A stretch of DNA of 64,000 nucleotides from Rhodovulum marinum (GTDB lineage: Bacteria > Pseudomonadota > Alphaproteobacteria > Rhodobacterales > Rhodobacteraceae). The DNA lies in NCBI RefSeq assembly GCF_004343075.1, contig NZ_SLXP01000001.1:364474-428473 (forward strand), given 5' to 3'. The notes beneath the pieces were generated by a model. That model saw nothing but the letters and a program-made list of their open reading frames with translations. It was not told the DNA's origin and searched no databases. The translations under genes and the position numbers were made by a program. Below, piece by piece: positions 9,185 through 16,800 of the stretch (its first letter is position 1; every line of letters begins with the position of its first letter).

Positions 9185-9580
9185 TTACTTGAACCGTCCT
9201 CCGCGCTCCAACACCTCGATCTGGTAGCCGTCCGGGTCCGCGACGAAGAAGAACCGCGCCACGACCTCGCCCGCGGGGGCGAATTCCACCAGCTTGCGCG
9301 GCGCCAGCCCCTCGGCCTCGAAGCGGGCGTGTTCCGCGTCCAGGTCCTCGACCGACACGGCCAGGTGCCCATAGCCGTCGCCCAGGTCGTAAGGCTCCGT
9401 CCGGCCCTTGTTCACGGTCAGCTCGACCTCGAACTCGCTTTCGGGATTGCTCATGTAGACCAGCGTGAACTCGGGAAAGTCCAGCCGGTCCGCGACCGTC
9501 AACCCGAACGCCTTTTCGTAGAACGCCACCGAGCGCGCCTCGTCGAGCACGCGGATCATGCTGTGGATTGCCTTGGCCAA
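9185..9580 (-). CDS. glyoxalase I-like VOC protein (TTG start)
   Basis: A 131-residue vicinal-oxygen-chelate protein similar to lactoylglutathione lyase, which isomerises the methylglyoxal-glutathione hemithioacetal to S-lactoylglutathione. All four metal ligands expected from E. coli GlxI can be placed: His6 (AIHSMIRV), Glu53 (FEVEL), His72 (YGHLAVSV) and Glu122 (DPDGYQIEVLE). The start codon is TTG at 9580, chosen because GGAGG sits 6 bases upstream and the metal ligand His6 requires it; the next ATG would remove that ligand. It lies upstream of the GMC pair in the same direction, so detoxification of a carbonyl product is possible. It may also be a divergent glyoxalase. Confidence 0.85.
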   Translation of the reverse strand: MAKAIHSMIRVLDEARSVAFYEKAFGLTVADRLDFPEFTLVYMSNPESEFEVELTVNKGRTEPYDLGDGYGHLAVSVEDLDAEHARFEAEGLAPRKLVEFAPAGEVVARFFFVADPDGYQIEVLERGGRFK

Positions 9581-9642
9581 GCGGTCCTCCGTTCGTTCTG
9601 CCTGTGTCGAACGAAATCATAGACCGGCCCGGGCACGCCGCG

Positions 9643-9662
9643 GGTAGTAGCGTCTTACTACC
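9643..9662. promoter_or_regulatory. perfect inverted repeat upstream of the VOC/GMC operon
   Basis: GGTAGTA, six bases (GCGTCT), then TACTACC: a perfect 7-bp inverted repeat ending about 60 bases upstream of the TTG start of the glyoxalase-like gene and just after the ribbon-helix-helix gene. Symmetry and placement suit a dimeric regulator. It could also form a weak hairpin in the transcript. No regulator is assigned. Confidence 0.4.
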
Positions 9663-9675
9663 GCGCCGAAACCGC

Positions 9676-9966
9676 CTATTCCGCGGCCACCGCCACCCCG
9701 CCCCGGCGCCCGGTCTCGATGAACACCAGGCACGCACAGCGCAGAAGCGAGGTGAAATTCCCCGGCTCGCCATGCAGTTCCAGCACTTCCGCATGCAGCT
9801 TCGAGATAAAGGCCGGCGTCGTCACGCCCTCGCTTTCGGCGATCTCGTCGAGGATCGCCCAAAAGCTGTTTTCCAGCCGGATACTTGTGGAATGGCCGTT
9901 CAGCCGCAGCCGCCGCGTGGTGGAGTCGTACCGCTGCGGGTCCTGGCCGGCGAAAATCTGGCACAT
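9676..9966 (-). CDS. ribbon-helix-helix domain protein
   Basis: A 96-residue protein starting MCQIFAGQDPQRYDSTTRRL. The core TRRLRLNGHSTSIRLENSFWAILDEIAESEG (written here in two overlapping parts: TRRLRLNGHSTSIRLE and ENSFWAILDEIAESEG) is the beta-strand plus two helices of the RHH_4 type found in many alphaproteobacteria. Function is unknown; DNA binding is possible from the fold. GGAGGACAAGG precedes the ATG. A much longer open frame continues upstream but is antisense to gamma-glutamyltransferase and is not coding. It is followed at 95 bases by the glyoxalase-like gene. Confidence 0.8.
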   Translation of the reverse strand: MCQIFAGQDPQRYDSTTRRLRLNGHSTSIRLENSFWAILDEIAESEGVTTPAFISKLHAEVLELHGEPGNFTSLLRCACLVFIETGRRGGVAVAAE

Positions 9967-10146
9967 GGTCCTTGTCCTCCCTGCCGGGCGGTTGCGCCGC
10001 CCCGTTCTTGTCGCAGGTCCCCAACTTAACCCCAGACGCGCGCCCGGACCAAGCGCCTTGGCCCCGCGAAAATCCGCCAAGGGGGGTTCTGCGCGGGCCC
10101 GCCTCGCCCTAGGCTTGTGCCAAACCACGCAACAAGAGGTTCCCCC

Positions 10147-11937
10147 ATGCGCCCCTGGCCGCTTGCCCTGCCCCTCGTCCTCGGCCTCGCCCTGCCCGCC
10201 CCCGCGCAAGAGGCCGCCGACACCGTCGCCCCCGAACCCGCGACCGAGGCCGCGGCCTTTGCCGGGCTGTCGCCCGAGGCGCGCGCGGCGCTGGACGCCA
10301 AGGCCGCCGGAACACCCGTCACCGCAAATGACTGGATGATCGCCGCCGCCAACCCGCTGGCGGTCGAGGCCGGCGCCCGCATCCTGCGCGCGGGCGGCAG
10401 CGCGGCGGATGCCATGGTCGCCGTGCAGGCGGTCCTCGGCCTGGTAGAGCCGCAAAGCTCGGGCCTGGGGGGTGGCGCGTTCCTGGTGTGGTATGACGCG
10501 GAAACCGGCGCGGTCACAACGCTGGACGGGCGCGAAACCGCGCCGCTGGCCGCCACGCCGCGCCTCTTCCAGGACGAGACCGGCGAGCCGCTGAAATTCT
10601 TCGACGCCGTGGTGGGCGGCCGGTCCGTCGGCACGCCGGGCACGCCCATGCTGCTGGAACAGGCGCACCGCCGCTGGGGCCGCACGCCCTGGCCGACCCT
10701 CTTCGCCGACGCCACCCGGCTGGCCGAGGACGGGTTCACCGTCTCGCCCCGCCTGGCCGAGCTGGTGGCCGCCGACGCCGACCGCCTGGCGCGTTTCCCC
10801 GAAACGGCGGCCTATTTCCTGCCCGGCGGCGCGCCCCTCGCGGCGGGACAGACCCTGAAGAACCCCGCCTATGCCGACACCCTGCGCCAGATCGCGGCCC
10901 GGGGCGCCGACGCCTTCTATACCGGCGAGATCGCCGCCGACATCGTGCGCAGCGTGCAGGGCGCGCCGGGCAACCCCGGCGTCCTGTCCGCCCTCGACCT
11001 TTCGCTTTACCAGGTCAAGGAACGGCCCGCCGTCTGCGTGGACTACCGCGCGCACGACGTCTGCGGCATGGGACCGCCGTCCTCGGGCGCGCTGACCGTG
11101 GGCCAGATCCTCGGGATGCTGGGCCAGTACGACCTTGCCGCGCTTGGCCCGGACAACCCCGAAAGCTGGCGGTTGATCGGCGACGCCTCGCGCCTCGCCT
11201 TCGCCGACCGGGGCCGTTACATGGCCGATTCCGATTTCGTGCCGGTGCCGACCGTGGGGCTGGTGGACCCGGCCTACCTTGCCGCCCGCGCCGAACTTCT
11301 GGCGGGCGACGACGCCCTGCCCGAGGTCGCCCCGGGCACCCCGAAATGGGACCACGCGCGGGTTTGGGCCGATGACCGATCCATCGAGTTCCCCTCCACC
11401 TCGCATATTTCCATCGTCGATGCGGACGGCAACGCGCTGTCGATGACCACCACCATCGAGAATGGCTTCGGCTCGCGGCTGTTCGTGCGCGGTTTCCTGC
11501 TGAACAACGAACTGACCGATTTTTCCTTCCGCAGCCACGCGGACGGCATCCCCATCGCCAACCGGGTCGAACCGGGCAAACGCCCCCGCTCGTCCATGGC
11601 GCCGACCATCGTGCTCAAGGACGGCGCGCCCGCACTGGTGGTCGGCAGCCCCGGCGGCAGCCGCATCATCGGCTATGTCGCCAAGACCATCGTCGCCCAT
11701 CTGGATTGGGGCCTGAACGTGCAACAGGCCGTCGCCCTGCCCCACTTGGTGAACCGCTTCGGCACCTATGACATCGAGGCCGGCACCGGGGCCGAGGCGC
11801 TGGCCGAGCCGCTCGCCGCGCTGGGCTATGAGGTCAATGCCCGCGACCTGACCTCGGGGCTGCATGCCATCGCGCTGGGCGACGGGCTGTCGGGCGGCGC
11901 CGACCCGCGCCGCGAGGGCATCGCGCTGGGCGATTAG
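10147..11937 (+). CDS. ggt: gamma-glutamyltransferase (periplasmic precursor)
   Basis: A 596-residue precursor of the N-terminal nucleophile hydrolase that cleaves or transfers the gamma-glutamyl group of glutathione and related compounds. A Sec signal peptide (MRPWPLALPLVLGLALPAPA) directs it to the periplasm. The large subunit contains SSGLGGGAFLVWYD and VDYRAHDVCGMGPPSSG. Autocleavage is expected before Thr418 (in PSTSHISIVDADGN), the small-subunit nucleophile, aligned with Thr391 of E. coli. VVGSPGGSRII supplies the oxyanion glycines. The length is normal. The ATG has AAGAGG upstream; a GTG 30 bases earlier would spoil the signal peptide. Confidence 0.92.
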   Translation: MRPWPLALPLVLGLALPAPAQEAADTVAPEPATEAAAFAGLSPEARAALDAKAAGTPVTANDWMIAAANPLAVEAGARILRAGGSAADAMVAVQAVLGLVEPQSSGLGGGAFLVWYDAETGAVTTLDGRETAPLAATPRLFQDETGEPLKFFDAVVGGRSVGTPGTPMLLEQAHRRWGRTPWPTLFADATRLAEDGFTVSPRLAELVAADADRLARFPETAAYFLPGGAPLAAGQTLKNPAYADTLRQIAARGADAFYTGEIAADIVRSVQGAPGNPGVLSALDLSLYQVKERPAVCVDYRAHDVCGMGPPSSGALTVGQILGMLGQYDLAALGPDNPESWRLIGDASRLAFADRGRYMADSDFVPVPTVGLVDPAYLAARAELLAGDDALPEVAPGTPKWDHARVWADDRSIEFPSTSHISIVDADGNALSMTTTIENGFGSRLFVRGFLLNNELTDFSFRSHADGIPIANRVEPGKRPRSSMAPTIVLKDGAPALVVGSPGGSRIIGYVAKTIVAHLDWGLNVQQAVALPHLVNRFGTYDIEAGTGAEALAEPLAALGYEVNARDLTSGLHAIALGDGLSGGADPRREGIALGD

Positions 11938-12116
11938 GGCCGGCCCCGCGGCGCGGCGGTGTCGCGCAGGTCGGGCCAGGGCGCGGCCTGTGCATCCGTC
12001 AAGTCGCGGCCGATGAACCCGGAATGATCCTCCAGCGCCTCTTGCAACTCGTCAAGGTCGGCGCTGTGAAACATCGGGCCGGGCATCACCAGGTCCAGGG
12101 GGGAACGAAACGGCAT
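11934..12116 (-). CDS. small hypothetical protein, 60 aa
   Basis: A 60-residue acidic protein starting MPFRSPLDLVMPGPMFHSAD and containing LDELQEALEDHSGFIGRDL. GGAGACC lies about 8 bases before the ATG. It is downstream of the YdcH-like gene in the same direction, 83 bases away, and its stop overlaps the ggt stop from the other strand by 3 bases. I do not recognise a family. The central charged segment looks helical. Coding is supported by the RBS and composition only. Confidence 0.5.
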   Translation of the reverse strand: MPFRSPLDLVMPGPMFHSADLDELQEALEDHSGFIGRDLTDAQAAPWPDLRDTAAPRGRP

Positions 12117-12156
12117 CGGTTTGGTCTCCGTGTTGGGTGGGGTGAATGGTCGGGGT

Positions 12157-12192
12157 GCCGGGCGGCGTCTGGGGGACATGCCACCGCCCGGC
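12157..12192. other. intergenic hairpin between two small genes
   Basis: GCCGGGCGG (12157-12165) pairs perfectly with CCGCCCGGC (12184-12192) around an 18-base loop, between the YdcH-like gene and the 60-residue gene. It could attenuate or stabilise the transcript; no T-run follows on either strand. Confidence 0.3.
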
Positions 12193-12199
12193 GGGCCGG

Positions 12200-12439
12200 T
12201 CACGCGCGGCGCGCCGGCCGTCGGGCACGGTCGATCGTGCGCAGCGCCCCCTCGCAGGCGAAAATCGCGTCCTTCAGGCGCAGCCGGTCGCGTTTGAGCG
12301 CCTTCAGCCGGGCCAGATCGGGCATCGGGCGGCGCTGTTCGCCGGTCACCTGCGCATCCAGCGCCCGGTGACGCGCGCGCAGCGCCTCGATCCGCGCGCC
12401 CAGCGCGCCGGGGGCGTCGATTTCGGCCTTTTCGCTCAT
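12200..12439 (-). CDS. YdcH-family (DUF465) small protein
   Basis: A 79-residue, highly charged, helical protein of the YdcH/DUF465 family: ALGARIEALRARHRALDAQV, then LKALKRDRLRLKDAI, which matches the family's LKK-K-x-LKD-I core. DUF465 proteins form short antiparallel coiled coils and have no established biochemical role. AGGAGGACACAG precedes the ATG, an unusually strong RBS. It begins the small two-gene unit that runs towards ggt and is divergent from the LysR regulator. Confidence 0.8.
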   Translation of the reverse strand: MSEKAEIDAPGALGARIEALRARHRALDAQVTGEQRRPMPDLARLKALKRDRLRLKDAIFACEGALRTIDRARRPARRA

Positions 12440-12533
12440 GGTCTGTGTCCTCCTGGTCCTCGGTTGCGCATCGGCGCGCGGCCCCTGCCGCCGCCATGAG
12501 GATCAGGTGGGGGCGCGCCACTCGATATCCCAT

Positions 12534-12568
12534 CCAATCGCGCTAGGTTTTCCGATTGGAAAAACCTA
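12534..12568. promoter_or_regulatory. interlocking inverted repeats upstream of LysR gene
   Basis: Two overlapping inverted repeats sit just before the LysR-type gene. CCAATCG (12534-12540) pairs with CGATTGG (12553-12559). TAGGTTTTCC (12544-12553) pairs with GGAAAAACCTA (12558-12568), with one extra A. The second straddles the possible TTG start at 12556, which favours the ATG at 12583. LysR-type autoregulation through such sites is common, so this is a candidate operator for the regulator and the divergent small-gene unit. Confidence 0.42.
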
Positions 12569-12582
12569 TCGAACACACCCCG

Positions 12583-13518
12583 ATGCCGCCCGACCCCACG
12601 ATCCGCCAGTTGCGCTATTTCGCCATGCTCGCCCAGACCGGCCATTACCGCCGCGCGGCCGAAAGGCTGGGCATCACCCAGCCCTCGCTCAGCCTGCAGA
12701 TCGCCGGGCTGGAAGAAACGCTTGGGCTGCGGCTGGTCGAACGCGGCCGCGGCGGCGCGGTGTTGACGCCCGCGGGCCGCGAGGTGCTGGAACGTGCCGC
12801 GCGCATCCTCGACCAGGTGGCGGCGCTGGGCGACATCGCGGCGCGGCTGCGCACCGGCATGGCGGGCACGATCCGGCTGGGCGCGACCGCCACGCTGGGG
12901 CCCTATATCCTGCCCAATGTCGCCCGCCGCCTGCACGACCGCTTTCCCGACCTTCGCCTGTTCATCCACGAAGCCGCGCCGCGTCGCCTGTTCGACGACC
13001 TTCTGGCCGGGCGCCACGACCTGATCCTGACGCAACTGCCCGTCGCCTCGGACCGGCTGCGGGTCGAACGGCTGTTCCGCGAGCCGATGAACCTGGTGGT
13101 GGCGCGCAGCCATCCCTTTGCCGGGCGCGGGCGCGTCACGGATGCCGACCTTGCCGGGCAGACCGTTCTGACGCTGTCCAGCGCCTTTGCCCTGCACGCC
13201 CAGATCGAGGCGCTGTGCCACGAGCTGGGCGCCAACCTGCGGCAGGATTACGAAGGCACCAGCCTCGACGCCCTGCGCCAGATGGCGGCGATGGGGATGG
13301 GGCTGGCCTTCCTGCCCGCGCTTTACGTCCGGTCCGAAATCACCGGGCGCGGCGACGATGTCGCGGTGCTGCAGTTCCGGCAGGACCGGTTCACCCGCTC
13401 GATCGGGCTGGCCTGGCGCACGGGCTCCGGCGACGAGGCCAGCTATCGGCGCATGGCCGAGCTGGTGCGCGAGGTCGCGGCCGATGATTTCCGCGGCCTG
13501 GTGGTGCCCGAACGCTAG
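12583..13518 (+). CDS. LysR-type regulator, OxyR-like without peroxidatic Cys
   Basis: A 311-residue LysR-type transcription factor. The winged helix-turn-helix (residues 5-65; IRQLRYFAMLAQTGHYRRAA, then LGITQPSLSLQIAGLEE) is followed by a periplasmic-binding-protein-like effector domain (about 93-300). The effector domain resembles OxyR around LTLSSAFALHAQIEALCHEL and TSLDALRQMAAMGMGLAFLP. By alignment from memory the OxyR peroxidatic Cys199 position is Ala203, while the Cys208 position is retained as Cys212, so a disulfide switch as in OxyR is not possible. A longer start at TTG 12556 (nine more residues) exists, but it lies inside an inverted repeat. Neither start has a good RBS. Confidence 0.85.
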   Translation: MPPDPTIRQLRYFAMLAQTGHYRRAAERLGITQPSLSLQIAGLEETLGLRLVERGRGGAVLTPAGREVLERAARILDQVAALGDIAARLRTGMAGTIRLGATATLGPYILPNVARRLHDRFPDLRLFIHEAAPRRLFDDLLAGRHDLILTQLPVASDRLRVERLFREPMNLVVARSHPFAGRGRVTDADLAGQTVLTLSSAFALHAQIEALCHELGANLRQDYEGTSLDALRQMAAMGMGLAFLPALYVRSEITGRGDDVAVLQFRQDRFTRSIGLAWRTGSGDEASYRRMAELVREVAADDFRGLVVPER

Positions 13519-13666
13519 GCCGCGCGCTCCGGAAAATACTGAAAATTCTAGGCAACAGGGCGCTTTTCAGTCTGCGGGGCACCCCGTCGGCAGTTCCCGT
13601 TAACGCCGTGGTGAGGGGCGCGCGCGCATCCTGCCGCCAGGAACCGACTGGCCAAGGGGACCAAGA

Positions 13667-13789
13667 ATGCGCGCCGACCGCGACGCACGCCATATTCCGT
13701 GGGGCACCGCCCCCGCGGCCCGCGACGGGCCGGGCACCACCCGCCGCGCCGCGCCCATCGGCGCGCGCCGTCCGCCGCACGGCAGGTGA
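13667..13789 (+). CDS. possible 40-aa leader ORF before RTX gene
   Basis: A 40-codon frame starting MRADRDARHIPWG has a better RBS (AAGGGGACC about 6 bases upstream) than the RTX gene itself and ends 15 bases before the RTX start. It is arginine- and proline-rich and unlike any family I know. It may be a translated leader coupled to the large gene, or chance. The rest of 13519-13804 shows no other gene. Confidence 0.22.
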   Translation: MRADRDARHIPWGTAPAARDGPGTTRRAAPIGARRPPHGR

Positions 13790-13804
13790 CCGGGCAGACC
13801 CGCG

Positions 13805-16800
13805 ATGGCCACCTACAGCGTCACCACAGCCAACTGGAACGACCCGGCCTTCTGGTCCTCGATCAGCCAGGGCACGGCGGGCCATACGCTCGACTTCTCG
13901 GCGCTGCCCGCGTCCTATTCAGTGTTCGTCGACCCGGTCACCGGCACGATCACCCTGTCGGACGGCGCCACGACCTTCGTGGTCGGCGAGGCCGGCTATG
14001 GCGGCACCGCCGACGCCACCCTGGGCGGCACCACGCTTCTGTCCTATTTCACCGGGCTGACCGGCGGCGCGGGCAACGACACGCTGTGGGGAACGGCCGG
14101 CAACGACACGCTGTCGGGCCGGGCGGGCGACGACATCCTGCGCGGGGGCACCGGGAACGACCGGCTGCTGGGCGGCGACGGCGCCGACACGATCCTGCTC
14201 GAAAACAACTTCGACCGCGACACGATATATGGCGGTGAGGGCGGCACCGATTCCGACCTGGTCGACCTGACCTCGGTCACCGGCCCGGTCACGGTCGACT
14301 ATTACGGCAACGAGCAGGGCATCGTCACCGACGGCCTCGACACCGCCACCTTCTACGAGATCGAGGGTTTCACCCTGACCGGCCAGGCGGATTTCCTGAC
14401 CGCCGGGGCGGATTCGCTGGGGATTTGGGCCGATCTCGGCGCGGGCGACGATACCGCCTGGACGGGCCTCGGGGCCGACACGATCCATGGCGCGGACGGC
14501 GCGGACGAGATCTATGGCGACGCCGGCAATGACAGCATCGAGGGCGGCACCGGCAACGACAACCTGGGCGGCGACGCGGGCGACGACACCGTGCGCGGCG
14601 GGGCGGGCGACGACTATGTCGAGGGTGACATCGGCGCCGACCTGCTTTCGGGGGGCACCGGGAACGACTACATCACCGGCGGCGCGGATGCCGATACCAT
14701 CCAGGTCGAGGACGGGTTCGGCACCGACACGATCCTGGGCGGCGAGACCGCCACCACCGGCAGCGACGACGACGCGATCGACCTGTCGGCCCTGACCGGC
14801 CCGGTCAGCGTCACCGCCACCGGGGTCGAGGCCGGCACCGTCACCGACGGCACCGACACCCTGACCTTTACCCAGGTCGAACGGCTGATCCTGACCGATT
14901 TCGCCGACACCGTCGTGGGCAATGCCGACACCGTCGGCATCGCGATCGACGCGGGCGCGGGCAACGACCGGATTTCCTCGGACGACGGCGCCGACAGCGT
15001 GCTGGGCGGCGACGGCAACGACACGATCACCACCAACGACAACGACGACACGCTGGATGGCGGCGCGGGCAATGACAGCCTGACCGCGGGCTTCGGCGAT
15101 GACCTGCTGATCGGCGGCGACGGCAACGACTACCTGTCCGACGGTTATGGCGCGGACACCCTTTATGGCGGCGCGGGCGACGACACGCTGTGGGCGGGCC
15201 GCAGCGATTTCGACCTGATCTATGGCGATGACGGCGCCGACCTGATCAATGTCGTCTCCCAGATGGGGCAGGACACCATCTATGGCGGCGAGGGCGGCAC
15301 CGACCTCGACACGCTGGATTTCTATTTCTTCGACTACGTGCCCCAGGCCGTCACCGTCACCTATTCCGGGGACGAGGCCGGCACCTTCACCGACGGCATC
15401 GCCACCGCCACCTTTTACGAGATCGAGCACCTGTCGCTGACCGACCAGGCCGACAGCGTGAACGGCAGCCTGTCCTCGGCGGCGATCTCGATCGACGGGC
15501 TGGACGGCTATGACACGCTGATCGGCGGGGCGGGCGACGATACCTTCCTGGGCGGGGCGGGGAATGACAGCCTGCTGGGCGGCGCCGGCGCCGACAGCAT
15601 CGACGGCGGCGCGAACAACGACCGCATCTTCGGCGAGGACGGGGCCGACACGCTGGATGGCGGGATCGGCAGCGACACGATCTACGGCGGCGCCGACAAC
15701 GACCTGATCTATGGCGGCGGCTATACCGGCAATGCCGACCAGCTGCACGGCGATGACGGCGACGACACGATCTATGGCGGCGACGGGGCGGGCTATGACC
15801 TGCTCTACGGCGATGCCGGCGACGACCTGCTGGACGGCCGGCAGGGCAACGACACGATCCAGGGCGGCACCGGCAGCGACACGATCCATGGCGGCGCGGG
15901 CGACGACAGCCTGCTGGGCGGCGAAGACGGCGATACCTTCGTCATCGAGGACGGGTTCGGGGCCGACATCATCGCCGGCGGCGAAACCGTGACGACGGGG
16001 GTCGATCTCGACGTGATCGACCTGTCGCTTCTGACCGGCGCCGTCACCGTGACCTATGCCGGCGACGCGCTGGGCGCGATCATGGACGGCAGCGACACGC
16101 TGACCTTCTCCGAGATCGAGCGGCTGATCCTGACCGGCCTCGACGATGTCGTGGAGGGCGCGGGCGACAGCGTCGGGTTCGAGATCGACGCCGGCGCCGG
16201 CGACGACAGCCTGCGCGGCGGGTCGGGCGACGACACGCTGATCGGCGGGGATGGCAACGACACGCTGATCGCCGGGACCAACACCGGCGCGGGCGACTCG
16301 CTGTCGGGCGGGGCCGGCGACGACGTGCTGACCGACAGCTACTGGAACGCCACGCTCGACGGCGGCGACGGGGCCGACCTGTTCAATGTCGGCTATGGCG
16401 TGGCCACCGTGAGCGGCGGCGAGGGCGGCACGGATTCCGACACGCTGTCCTTCGCGCTGGCCGACGACGCGGTGAACGTCACCGTATCGGGCGACGAACT
16501 GGGCAGCTACGGCGACATCGACGGCGACAGCGGCACCTTCTCGGGGATCGAGGTCTTCGAACTGACCAGCGAGAACGACACGCTCAATGCCAGCGGTGAC
16601 AGTTCGGGCATCGAGGTGCTTGCGGGTGCGGGCAATGACACCGTCACCGGGGGCAGCGGCGCCGACCGGATCGACGGCGAGGCCGGAAACGACTCGCTGT
16701 CCGGCGGGGCGGGGGCCGATACCCTCGCGGGCGGGACCGGCGCGGACACCATCCTGGGCGGCGACGATGCCGACCGGATCGTCGTCGAGGACGGCTTCGG

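Noticed and set aside
9676-11865. 729-residue minus-strand frame over ggt
   Set aside because: Only its last 96 codons (ribbon-helix-helix protein) are real; the rest is antisense to gamma-glutamyltransferase.
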